Assembly: GCF_004000215.1 (NCBI RefSeq)
Contig: NZ_RBVY01000010.1
Location: 1-64,000 of the forward strand
DNA: 64,000 nucleotides
Direction: 5' to 3'
DNA from: Nitratireductor alexandrii
Lineage (GTDB): Bacteria; Pseudomonadota; Alphaproteobacteria; Rhizobiales; Rhizobiaceae
The translations under genes and the position numbers were made by a program. The notes beneath the pieces are model-generated. The model saw only the letters and a list, made by a program, of their open reading frames with translations. It was not told where the DNA came from and searched no databases. Of this stretch, positions 1-9,100 are shown piece by piece; position 1 is the first letter of the stretch; each line of letters opens with the position of its first letter.

Positions 1-40
1 TATCAGGCCACGCCGGGTCAGTTCTCAGTGGCAATCAACA
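1..40. mobile_element. Probable terminal end of an IS21-family-like insertion sequence (rest outside the window)
   Basis: The first 40 bases end in CAATCAACA, so read on the minus strand they begin TGTTGATTGCCACTGAGAAC and continue with TGACCC. A 5'-TGT start followed by an internal TGACCC/GGGTCA block resembles IS21-family ends as I remember them. Homology of the overlapping gene stops exactly here: its last residue and stop codon (TGT TGA) come from this segment. No transposase is visible because the element would lie to the left of position 1. The family name is inference from the end only. Confidence 0.5.
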
Positions 41-358
41 CCTGGGGGCGACCCAGATCACCGTGTGCGCTTCCAGACCGGCGAGATAAGTCATGATCTG
101 GCCGAGATGTGTGTGGTCGGTCTGCTCGAGCTGGTTTTCAATCAGCACCACGGTGCCGTCGCTCGGGTTGCGCGCCAGGATGTCCGCTGCAAACGCCTCG
201 ACGGCGATCTCGGTGCCGGTGATCTCAAGCGGGATGCCGACCACTTCGGCAAGCTGATCGATGTTGGCTGCCAGCCAAGGCGTGAAGGACAAGGCCTCGT
301 GCCGCCAAGCCTCGCGCGGCAGCAGATCGGTCAGGCGGCCGAAGGTGACGTCACTCAT
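35..358 (-). pseudogene. Truncated PD-(D/E)XK nuclease-like protein (DUF4268-family N-terminus), cut by the adjacent insertion
   Basis: The open frame encodes 107 residues starting with ATG at 358. It overlaps the stop of the upstream helicase gene by four bases (ATGA), so the two were translated as an operon. The segment VAVEAF/ADIL followed by VVLIENQ and DHTHLGQIMTYLAGLEA is typical of the nuclease fold at the start of DUF4268-type proteins, with ENQ in place of ExK. Such proteins normally continue for over 200 further residues after the VIWVA strand; here the frame ends at once with Arg-Cys-stop, and none of the three frames continues the family pattern. I read it as an N-terminal fragment left after insertion at about position 40; activity is doubtful. 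Confidence 0.7.
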
Positions 359-3300
359 GCCGGCTCCGCCACGTTGAGCATGGCGTCGATCGCGGCGTCG
401 AGATCAGGTCGGAAGTCGTAGACGCTGCGCAGTTCGGCGAAACCCCAGCGGCCGAAGCTGCCGAGGCGATTGACCGCTGGAAGCCACTTGTTCTGCATCG
501 CCTGAGCCTTGAGCATGGCGTCGTGGCCGCGGTAGCCCTTGACCTCGAGGACGAGCGTGACCGGCGGCCCGCCATCGTCGGCCCTGAGCCGCACCAGGAA
601 ATCGGGCAGATAGCGGTGCACCTCGCCCTCGCGGCTGTAAGGCACCTCGAAATGCAGATTGTGGTTCTTGGCGTAGGCCAGGACACGTGGATGCTCGTCC
701 AGCATCTGGGCCAGCTTGATCTCCCAATCCTGGTCGGTGACGATCCAGTTGACATGGCTGCGGTCGGGTCGCGGCCAGTGCCGGCTGGGGCTTGAGGTGT
801 AGAAGCTGACCGAGGCGGTCGATCCCTCCGGCGAAAACGGGTCGAGCGTGGCGCGCACGACAGGCTCGACATCGGGCTGGTCGAGCAGCGCGCCCATCAG
901 GAGGTCGCAGACCTCGTCGGCGAGCTGGCGGTAGCGCAATTGCGCCGGCTTGGTGTCGCCCTGGCAGACCAGGCGATCGGAACGCAGCCATTGCAGGACG
1001 ATGCGCTTGGCATGCGGGAAAAGGTGGGTCTTGGGCGCGCCATTGGGATCGCGCAGCTTTTCCGAGATCCAGTAGTTGGCCACATCGAAGGCGATCGAGG
1101 ATAGACGCTTGTCTTCGAGATGGGCCAGGCCGAGCTCGTGACGCTCGCCGATGATGCCGGACATCTTCACGACCGTGGCGCCGACCTTTTCGGGGGTGAG
1201 CACGTAGGGCTCCAGCCGCGTCAGATCGACGTCGATGCGCTCCTTCGGGAAATCGGTGCGGTATCCCTCGACGCGCGGGAAGACGATCTCGAGGTGATCG
1301 CGGTCGGGGCTGATCGCCTGCACATGCACGACCTCGCGCGGCGGCTGCGGCGGCGCCGGCCGCGGCTGGTCGGCGAAGTTGAGTCCGTCGATGCCCATGA
1401 TGTCGGCATATTCGATCCGGTAGAGGCCGGTGTCGGGATCGACGTCGTAGGACATGCGGCGTAGCGCCCGGCCGATCACCTGCTCGCAGATCAGCCGCGA
1501 GCCGAAGGCGCGCAGCCCCATGATGTGGGTGACATTGTTGGTGTCCCAGCCCTCGGTCAGCATGGAGACGGAGACGACGCTGCGGATCTGCTCGCCGAGC
1601 CGGCCCTTGCGGCCGACGGTATTCATGACCTCGCGTAGAATCTCGGCGTCGGTGATCTCGCCGGCGCTGTTGTCACGCCGGTTGCGCTCGCGGCGGAACG
1701 CCTCGATCTCTGCGGCATGCGCATCACGGAAGGCCTTGTCGATCTCGCTGCCGCTTTCAAGCGCGGCCGAATCGATCAGGATGGTGCGCGGCCGGTCGAG
1801 CCGCTGGTCGTGGTCGTCATAGTTGCGGAAGAGCTCGAGCTCACCCTGGCGGACCCGCTCCTGTTCGTGCTCGTCGGTGTAGGCGTAGCCGGCGATATAG
1901 TCGCGAACCATTTCGGAATTGGTGGTGTTGTTGCACACCACGATGAACACCGGCGGAACGCCGATGCCGTCCTTCTCCCACAGCCGGAACGTCTTTTCGT
2001 AATGGCCATAGAGGGCATCGAGAGCGACCTTGAGCTCGATCGGCAGCTTGTGCGGGTCCGGCTTGCCTTCGCTCTTCTTGCGCTTGTCGGGCATGCGTGT
2101 GCGGATCGCCGGCCACAGATTGCGATACATCACCTTCTCGCCGTCGGCGCGGTTGTCGGCGATGGGCACGCGGGGCAGCTTGACGATGCCGCATTCGATG
2201 GCGTCCATTAGGGAGAAGTCGCTCATGACCCAGGGAAAGAGCGTGCCTTCCGGCCAGTTGGAGCCGGAGATGAAAAACGGCGTTGCCGAAAGGTCGTAGA
2301 CGGCGCGCACGCCCTGATGCCGGTTGAGTGTCTCGATGCCGGACATCCACAGATGCGCCGCCTCGCGGTTTTCCTCGGCCTGCTTGCGTTCCTCGCCGGT
2401 GAGCTTTTCTTCCTGCTGGATTGGTCGGGCCCGGTAGCAGTGATGCGCCTCGTCGTTGATGACAACCAGGCTGCGCAGCCCCATCAGGTTGCCCATCACA
2501 CGCTGGATCATCTGGCCCTCGGTCTCCAGCGTCTGCAGCGCGTCGCCGTGACCTTCGAGAGCCTGCCTTGTCCCTCTGGCGGCGTCGAAGGTCTCGCGCA
2601 GCTTGAAAGCGTGATAATTGGTGATGACGATCTTCGCCCGGTGCAAATCCGGCATCAGGTCGTGCGGGACCAGGTTCAGCCGGTCGTAGTAGTTCTCCGC
2701 ATCGTTGGGCATCAGGACGCGCAGGCGGTCGCGGATAGTGATGCCCGGCGTGACGATCAGGAAGCCCCGGGAGAATCGCCGGCTGTTGGCGGACCTGACG
2801 GCATTGAGCGCCTGCCAGGCAATCAGCATGGCCATGACGGTCGTCTTGCCTGCTCCGGTGGCGAGCTTCAGCGCGACGCGTATGAGGTCGGGCGATGCTA
2901 CGGAAGCGTCGGCGCCGTCCGGCTGGTTGGCGAAATTGTTGGCGATCGCCAACCATTCTAGAAAGCGGCGGCCGCGCCGCCCCATCTCGGGCGCGACCTC
3001 GGCCAGCCAGATCGCCGCCTCGACGGCCTCGAGCTGGCAGAAGAACGGCCGGATTGTCTGGCGTTCATCGCGCTGGATGGCGCGCCAGTGCAGGAGGAGG
3101 CGCTGGGTAACCGGACTAACTTTCCATTGGGTCGGGTTCGGCAGGTCGCGCCACGTCTGAAGCTCCTGGCGCAGATCGTTGATGATCGGAGAAGGATTGA
3201 ACTCGGTCGCTTCCGACGACAGTTGGTCGTCGAACACCAAATTTGCCTGCGATCTCTCTGACTGTGACGACTGACCCGGCAAGGCCGTCCACAACGCTGA

Positions 3301-3414
3301 CGAGCGTCTGGTGTCGACGATCCGGTCGGTCGGATGTCCGTCGTCATCAAGCTCCCAGTGGCGGCCGGGATGCCTGTAGGGCGAGTTGATGATCGGCGTG
3401 TCGAAAAAGCTCAT
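355..3414 (-). CDS. DEAD/DEAH helicase-endonuclease, type III restriction subunit-like (BPTD_3080-type)
   Basis: This 1019-residue protein has an N-terminal SF2 helicase and a C-terminal nuclease. Visible motifs are a Walker A loop TGAGKTT near residue 188, DEAHH near 320, SATPFF shortly after, and QVIGRALRR near 646, the arginine-finger motif VI. Near 936-957 the order PDFLV then LVLEVKG fits a PD-(D/E)XK active site. The family cleaves DNA in restriction systems that also use a methyltransferase; none is in the window. I chose ATG 3414 (MSFFDTPIIN) because 38 extra upstream residues look non-coding. The downstream nuclease fragment overlaps by 4 bp. Assignment to the helicase-nuclease class is firm; the exact system is not. 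Confidence 0.88.
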   Translation of the reverse strand: MSFFDTPIINSPYRHPGRHWELDDDGHPTDRIVDTRRSSALWTALPGQSSQSERSQANLVFDDQLSSEATEFNPSPIINDLRQELQTWRDLPNPTQWKVSPVTQRLLLHWRAIQRDERQTIRPFFCQLEAVEAAIWLAEVAPEMGRRGRRFLEWLAIANNFANQPDGADASVASPDLIRVALKLATGAGKTTVMAMLIAWQALNAVRSANSRRFSRGFLIVTPGITIRDRLRVLMPNDAENYYDRLNLVPHDLMPDLHRAKIVITNYHAFKLRETFDAARGTRQALEGHGDALQTLETEGQMIQRVMGNLMGLRSLVVINDEAHHCYRARPIQQEEKLTGEERKQAEENREAAHLWMSGIETLNRHQGVRAVYDLSATPFFISGSNWPEGTLFPWVMSDFSLMDAIECGIVKLPRVPIADNRADGEKVMYRNLWPAIRTRMPDKRKKSEGKPDPHKLPIELKVALDALYGHYEKTFRLWEKDGIGVPPVFIVVCNNTTNSEMVRDYIAGYAYTDEHEQERVRQGELELFRNYDDHDQRLDRPRTILIDSAALESGSEIDKAFRDAHAAEIEAFRRERNRRDNSAGEITDAEILREVMNTVGRKGRLGEQIRSVVSVSMLTEGWDTNNVTHIMGLRAFGSRLICEQVIGRALRRMSYDVDPDTGLYRIEYADIMGIDGLNFADQPRPAPPQPPREVVHVQAISPDRDHLEIVFPRVEGYRTDFPKERIDVDLTRLEPYVLTPEKVGATVVKMSGIIGERHELGLAHLEDKRLSSIAFDVANYWISEKLRDPNGAPKTHLFPHAKRIVLQWLRSDRLVCQGDTKPAQLRYRQLADEVCDLLMGALLDQPDVEPVVRATLDPFSPEGSTASVSFYTSSPSRHWPRPDRSHVNWIVTDQDWEIKLAQMLDEHPRVLAYAKNHNLHFEVPYSREGEVHRYLPDFLVRLRADDGGPPVTLVLEVKGYRGHDAMLKAQAMQNKWLPAVNRLGSFGRWGFAELRSVYDFRPDLDAAIDAMLNVAEPA

Positions 3415-3930
3415 TGTCGCCCTTCTTCCTTGCCGCAGAAGGAAGCAGGAAATCGCTGATACAGCAACCGTATCGTGTAGTGCCAGCGCTAATGCGCGCA
3501 CTGGCTGGCCGGAGTGGTAGTGAAACATGGGCGGTCAGATGCCGGGCCGCGGTGTAATCGTTCATGCGGTCTTGGGTGTCGGGAATTCCGCGCCTGATGG
3601 CAACTATTCACTGACATCACGTCCCGGGGCGCTTTCGGCATCTTGTTGGGCGGTTTCGCCGCGTCTGCCCGTCTTGGTGAGGATGAACTGGAATGCAGCG
3701 GTGCGAGCCGAGCGGGGCACACAGTGATCCCTCGTGAATAATGAAAGCCTTGCGCGACACGGATCTGCCGAATAGTTGGGCGACGAAGACCGAGGATCGT
3801 GCCGTTCGTCGACTAGTATCGCGTGTGGCAAGAAGGAAGACGTCTGCCGAGCAGGCGAGGTGCGGCCGGACGTGCAGGGCGAGACAGCGCGAGTATACGC
3901 ACGACTACCGCGAAAAAGCCGAACTTGCTT
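3415..3930. other. 516-bp stretch without a convincing gene, between the helicase gene and the Rep-like gene
   Basis: Several short frames exist on both strands (for example at 3604-3831 minus and 3741-3974 plus) but none has a recognisable domain, a good ribosome binding site or codon use like its neighbours. The region must hold the promoter of the restriction operon (minus strand) and the end of the Rep-like gene. It is visibly less GC-rich than the core genome. I see no clear terminator or repeat. Confidence 0.5.
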
Positions 3931-5094
3931 TCAGCGCCAACGCGGGGTCAACCTTCTGTGTCGTTCTTTGCTGAAACGGTTGTCGATCAGTCTGTCACTC
4001 ATCATCCGCGTGTGTTGGCTGAACGAGCCGGGAACAAGGCGATTTACGTGTGGTTGTCTGAAATACGGGAGCGGGGCGGCCGGTAAATGGATATGCCGAA
4101 CGTCGGTGGCTTCGAGGAACATCGCGAAGCTGATCGAACCGGAGTTGCGCCTCTTTGCCCGATCGACCTCGTCCAGGCGACGGATGTGCGTCCAGTAACT
4201 CTTGGCGATTCGATTCATCTCGCGCGACATTGACAGCACGGATTTCACCCCTAACGCCTGCCGCGTCCGGGACGCGGTCTTCGTGCAGTAGCGGCCCCAA
4301 CCAGCCGCGTTCCAGAGCTCACGAATATCGGCTTGCTTCTCTGGCAGCCATGCATCCCATTTGCCGCCTGCGCATCTCAGCGCACTGATGAGTTCGCGCC
4401 GCTCTCCTTCAGGCACGTAGATAACGCCGTGGAGATGCAGTCGACCAGATTCGGTTAGTTCGAACACGAAAGCAAAAGGGATCTTGCGCGCGCCGAATCG
4501 GGCTTTCAAGGCACGGGCGATCCGTTGCTGCAAATACGACTTCACGTCATCGCCCTGGCATCTAGCCTCCCGTTCGATGTTACGCCCGAGATTCAAGGAG
4601 AAAGCTTCGTAGCCAGCATCAGGCGCAGCTCTCGTGCAAACTTCCATCTTGAGATACTCGCTCGCATATCGCCAGGCTGGGAGGGCCCGTGTGTCGCGTG
4701 CCGCGGCTTTCCCCCGCTTGGAAAGGATACCTAGATCAGTCTCAACGTGGTGGGAGCGGAGTGTATAGGGTGCGTTTACTAAAGGGGCGCTGACGCTGGG
4801 GTCTGAAGGTGGGGCTATGACATTGAGTCGACTGGACGCACGCCTGTCTCTTTCTCTTGATTTGCGAGGTCTGCGTGACCTGCGACGTCGTTCCGGACCG
4901 CGGGATGTTGTTTCGACGGGCTTTGTTGGCGATGCACGACAATCGGAAAATTGATCAGCTTCGCGGGCGCATTTTTGCTCTTGTGCCGCGCGTGACTCCT
5001 CCTCAAGTTGCTTGAGGATTGCATACTGCTCGTCAGTCAGATCGGCGTAATCGTCGTTGGACGGCGGACTGCTGGTAGGGTATAATTTTGACAC
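3931..5094 (-). CDS. HUH-endonuclease / rolling-circle Rep-like protein
   Basis: The frame encodes 387 residues from a GTG at 5094. The first 110 residues are charged and basic and probably disordered. In the middle, FVFELTESGRLHLHGVIYV carries a His-hydrophobic-His motif inside a beta strand, and about 70 residues later GWGRYCTKTA offers a YxxK-type tyrosine motif. This order (HUH then YxxK) is that of rolling-circle replication initiators of plasmids, inovirus-like phages and some integrative elements, which nick DNA and attach through the tyrosine. The gene stands alone in a lower-GC part of the putative island, with no coat or mobilisation gene nearby. The C-terminal 80 residues match nothing I know. 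The family call is motif-based. Confidence 0.55.
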   Translation of the reverse strand: MSKLYPTSSPPSNDDYADLTDEQYAILKQLEEESRAAQEQKCAREADQFSDCRASPTKPVETTSRGPERRRRSRRPRKSRERDRRASSRLNVIAPPSDPSVSAPLVNAPYTLRSHHVETDLGILSKRGKAAARDTRALPAWRYASEYLKMEVCTRAAPDAGYEAFSLNLGRNIEREARCQGDDVKSYLQQRIARALKARFGARKIPFAFVFELTESGRLHLHGVIYVPEGERRELISALRCAGGKWDAWLPEKQADIRELWNAAGWGRYCTKTASRTRQALGVKSVLSMSREMNRIAKSYWTHIRRLDEVDRAKRRNSGSISFAMFLEATDVRHIHLPAAPLPYFRQPHVNRLVPGSFSQHTRMMSDRLIDNRFSKERHRRLTPRWR

Positions 5095-5227
5095 AACGAA
5101 CCAAATTTGACCGGCCGTGCGATCATCTCCGCGGCCGGTCTCCTTCTTAAGGACGGGTGCAGAAAATATAAGTCAATGATGACTGATTATCAATGGCCAA
5201 CAAAAAAGATGTTGGGAAACATGACGC

Positions 5228-5944
5228 TCAGATGGAGACATCAACCAGCAGCGGCACGTGATCGCTTAGCCCGGCCTCTACGTATGGGCGATGATCGCCG
5301 AGGGCAGCCCAATTGATTGCGATGTCCCGAGAGACGAACGCGTAGTCGATGTGGAAACGGGACTGCGGTTGATCCTGCCATCGCCAGAAAAATGTCGGCT
5401 TGGATTCGGCGCCCATCTGTTCCTCCTTGAAAGAATGCCAGGCGCTACGAAACCGGAGTTCATCAAGTCGCTCGATTACGCGCGCAAATCGGCGCCCGGA
5501 CGCTCGACGCCCGTCTAGAGCGGCAGACTGATTGAAATCGCCGGCCACTATTGCAGGTTCAGCCCGGAGGAAGCTGCCCAGCTGTTCGAGGGCGCTGAGC
5601 GTTGGGCCCACATAGTCAGTGGTCTTCTTCACGCACGCGCCCACAACGCGCAGTGTCAGGCCTCCCCGCGAGAGCCTGACCGGCAAGAACAGCCGCTCGG
5701 CGACCTGGACCTCTGCATGTTCAAGGCGCCACCCATTCAGCGCCACAACGGCCAGGCCGCGGCGACCGTTTCCTATCCAGAAGCCGCCGCTCGCATCTGG
5801 CAGCGCGTCGGCAGCATCTTGCTCTGCCTCCGAGATGACGACTACATCCGGCCTCATTTCCTCGATGATCGCAGATTTGCGGGCAAAATTGCCGGCACAG
5901 TTCCATGCGATGAGTCGGATCTGAGTTTTGATTGACGGCGTCAT
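5228..5944 (-). CDS. Endonuclease/exonuclease/phosphatase (EEP) family protein
   Basis: This 238-residue protein shows the EEP (exonuclease III / DNase I) signature in order: AWNCAGN near residue 14, PDVVVISEAE near 32 with the metal-binding glutamate, IVAGDFNQ near 133, FHIDYAFVS near 202 and LSDHVPL near 227 with the catalytic Asp-His pair. The fold hydrolyses phosphodiester bonds; the substrate cannot be read from sequence. There is no signal peptide, so it should act in the cytoplasm. It is transcribed away from the large helicase gene at 6200, leaving a shared 255-bp promoter region. Length is typical of short stand-alone EEP enzymes in mobile regions. ATG 5944 has only a weak ribosome binding site. 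Confidence 0.8.
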   Translation of the reverse strand: MTPSIKTQIRLIAWNCAGNFARKSAIIEEMRPDVVVISEAEQDAADALPDASGGFWIGNGRRGLAVVALNGWRLEHAEVQVAERLFLPVRLSRGGLTLRVVGACVKKTTDYVGPTLSALEQLGSFLRAEPAIVAGDFNQSAALDGRRASGRRFARVIERLDELRFRSAWHSFKEEQMGAESKPTFFWRWQDQPQSRFHIDYAFVSRDIAINWAALGDHRPYVEAGLSDHVPLLVDVSI

Positions 5945-6199
5945 TGGTTGCGAGTTTCGTTAGGGTCGCGTGAAGGGAAGAGAGGCATAGGCGAAGAGGT
6001 CTCGCATGTCTTGGCTCCAATTGAAATTGGCTCTTAGCCTTAGCAGTCACCCGAGGATTCTTGCTGGCGCTATCCTGAAACGTTAGTCTCGCCATGGAGT
6101 GGTGCTTGTCCAGGACAGGAACCCTAGGTGGTGGCCAAGAGAGCTATGGAGCAGCTCGAGCGGGAATTGGTGCTGGAGATGAATGGGGGAAGTCTCGTC

Positions 6200-9100
6200 A
6201 TGGCGACGCCTGAGGATGCCGTCGACAAAGCCGGCGAAATCTCGCAGCTGGTCAACGAGAAGATCGAAGATCTCCGGTTGCGCCTGCTCGATCTGACGGC
6301 GCGTAACCCGTTGATCCGCGTGCGCTTGTCCCACGCGAGTAACTCCTATGTTCGCGTGGTCGACGAACTGCCTGATGTGCTCTTCTTCCGTCTATCCGAA
6401 AGCCGGGCAATGCAGTTCGCGCCTTTGCCGCCCTTGGAAGAAGATCCGCCGGACGAACAGACGCGAGACTTCCTGGACGCGGTCTCGCTGGCGCGAGCGA
6501 CCGACGAAACTTATCGGGCTTCACTGGACAAGCTCGACCCGAACGGCACCGACTACCTCGACAAATCCCGCAAGCTCGAACGCGCCCTGAAGGATCGAGT
6601 GCGGGAACTGGCCGGCCTGCCGCCGCGTCCAACAAGTAAGGATATTGCCAGTCTTGCAACCCATGCGCGGGCACACGGCATCACGCCGGCATTTGATCTT
6701 CCCGATCCTGACGAGGAACGTGAGGACGGCCGGCACACAGACGATGAAATCCAGACACTGCAGCTGCCACGTGACCTTGAACGACGGCTGAATTCGATCA
6801 TCTCCAAAGGCAATACGTGGCAGCAGGAGACAGGCGTCAATGTCGTCCAGGCGGCGTTCGGTTTCCTTGAGTGGTCGGACCCCAATGGCCGAGACAACAA
6901 CCTGTCGCCTCTCATCGTCCTTCCCGTGGTCCTTAAGTCGCAGAAGACGCCTGGTGGGGCCAAATTCAGCGTCGTTGGTGCCGGCGAGAATGCGGAGTCC
7001 AATGGCGTCCTGGCAGAACGTTTGAAGCGTGACTTCGGACTGAAGCTCCCCGACTACGACGGCGGCTCGACAGAGGAATATTTCGAGCTGATCGACAAGC
7101 TCAAGCCGAACATCCCAACGTGGAAGGTGCGGCGGCAGGTCGTGTTCGGCATTTTCCCGTCGGCCAGGATCGCGATGTATCATGACCTCGATACAACCGC
7201 CGCGGATTTCGCAAACAATGACATCGTCCGAGCCATCATGGCGGGGACCCAGACATCAGGCTTGTCCCCCTATGCCAAGGACCATGATGTCGATGCTGCC
7301 GATAATGAGGGACGGTCGCCTCTCATGGTTATGGACGCGGATTCATCGCAGGTCAGCACCATCCTCGATGTAGCGTCTGGAAAAAACATCGCGGTGGAGG
7401 GACCGCCTGGGACGGGCAAGTCGCAGACCATCGTCAACGTGATTGCTGCTGCGCTTGCCGAGGGTAAGAAGGTCCTTTTCGTGGCCGAGAAGCTGGCAGC
7501 ACTCGATGTCGTCCGGTCTCGCCTGGAGACGGTCGGGCTTGGCGAATTCATCCTGCCGCTTCAGGCAAGCCGCTCAAGCCGAAAGGAGGTTGTCGCCTCG
7601 CTCCGCGACCGACTGACGATGGGGAGCGCTCAGCGGCCACGAGATTTCGATACCAAGCATCGGCGACTACGAGACACGCGCTCCAAGCTCGGCGAGTATG
7701 TTGAGATATTGTCGTCGATATTTGCCGGAACAGGCCGCACGGTATTCGAGATACTAGGCAAGGCGATCGCAACCGGCCCCGCAGTTGCGGACCTGTCGAG
7801 AGAAATTCGGGATCTTTCACTGGTCCCGCATGGTGAATATGACGATGCCACCCTACAGGGAATCCTTGACCGAGCGCGTGCGTTCGACGCCGCCCTCGCA
7901 GCCGCGTCGACAACGCCAGACTTCTGGCGGGGAACGCACCTCGTATCCCTTACGCCGATCGAAGCCGACGAAATTCTGGAGACAACGATAGGGGCAGCCT
8001 CACGGGCTGCGCGGGCAGGTCAGTGCAGGAAGAGATGCCAGGAGTTCGGTATCGTTCTCCCGGAATCCCTTGCCCGGCAGAAAGATCACGCGGTAGCGAT
8101 CAAGGATTTCCTGACGACCGTCGATGTGGATCAGCTTGTAGAGTGGGCGCACCTTGTTGCTGCCGACGACATCGAGCCGATGCGGCGGATCACGGCTTCC
8201 GCCGAAAATACGGCTGAGCTGACGGTGCGTCTTTCTGCACAGCTTGTGGATTTGCGCACTAGAGATGCCGTCGAGCGTGCCCTCGAAATCTGTCAGCTGC
8301 ATGGGTTGGGGAGCCCGGATCCTGCCGCTCTGGCCAGCAAGACGGAAAAGCTTGCGCGCACGCTGCAGGCGGTTTCGAGTGTCAGGCGTCGCATTGCCGA
8401 TTTTCAGGAGCATTGCGCAGGATCGGCCGGCTGGACGTTGCGGATGTTCCACGTCGCGCGGAAACTCGTGATCGACGCAGGGCGTGATGTTTTGCACCTG
8501 AGAACCGCTGAACTCGCATCGCCCGCAGCCCTTCCGGCATTGAAGGCCCTTGTCGCGCGCGGCAAGGAACTTGCCGACGACAAGGAGAAGCTGTCGGCGA
8601 TGTTCTTTCTAGAAGGGACGGTGTCGAGAGAGACTGTCCGGGGAGCGCTTGCAGCGATCAAGGGCATGGGTGCCCTATCGTTTTTGTCGACGGATGCCAG
8701 GTCTGCCAAGAAGTTCTACATGGAAAATTCGCGGAACAATCGGTTTGATAAGGAACAGTCGATACGCGAATTGACATCGCTAGCTGACTTCGTCGACCGC
8801 GAGTCTGACTTCAAGAACGATAGCCGGTGCAAAGACTTGTTTGGGCTCAACTTTAGTGGCCTGAGCACCGACTTCGTTCAATATGAGAAGCTCGTAGGCT
8901 TCCTTGAGAATGTGGACGCCTCCTTCCCGGGGCCGGAGCATCAGCAGATCCGAGCGTTCATCAAGACAGCAGATACGGAACTGCTTCTCTCGCTCCCGGA
9001 CGTCGGCAGTCTCGACCAGGACATAACGCCATCAGAGCTCGATCAGATGATGGATCGCGAGCGGGCCAAAGTCGACCAGTCGGGCAAGATTCTTGAGGAG

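Noticed and set aside
3741..4198. Plus-strand frames overlapping the Rep-like gene
   Set aside because: No domain, poor ribosome binding sites and codon use unlike a real gene; the minus-strand frame carries clear motifs.
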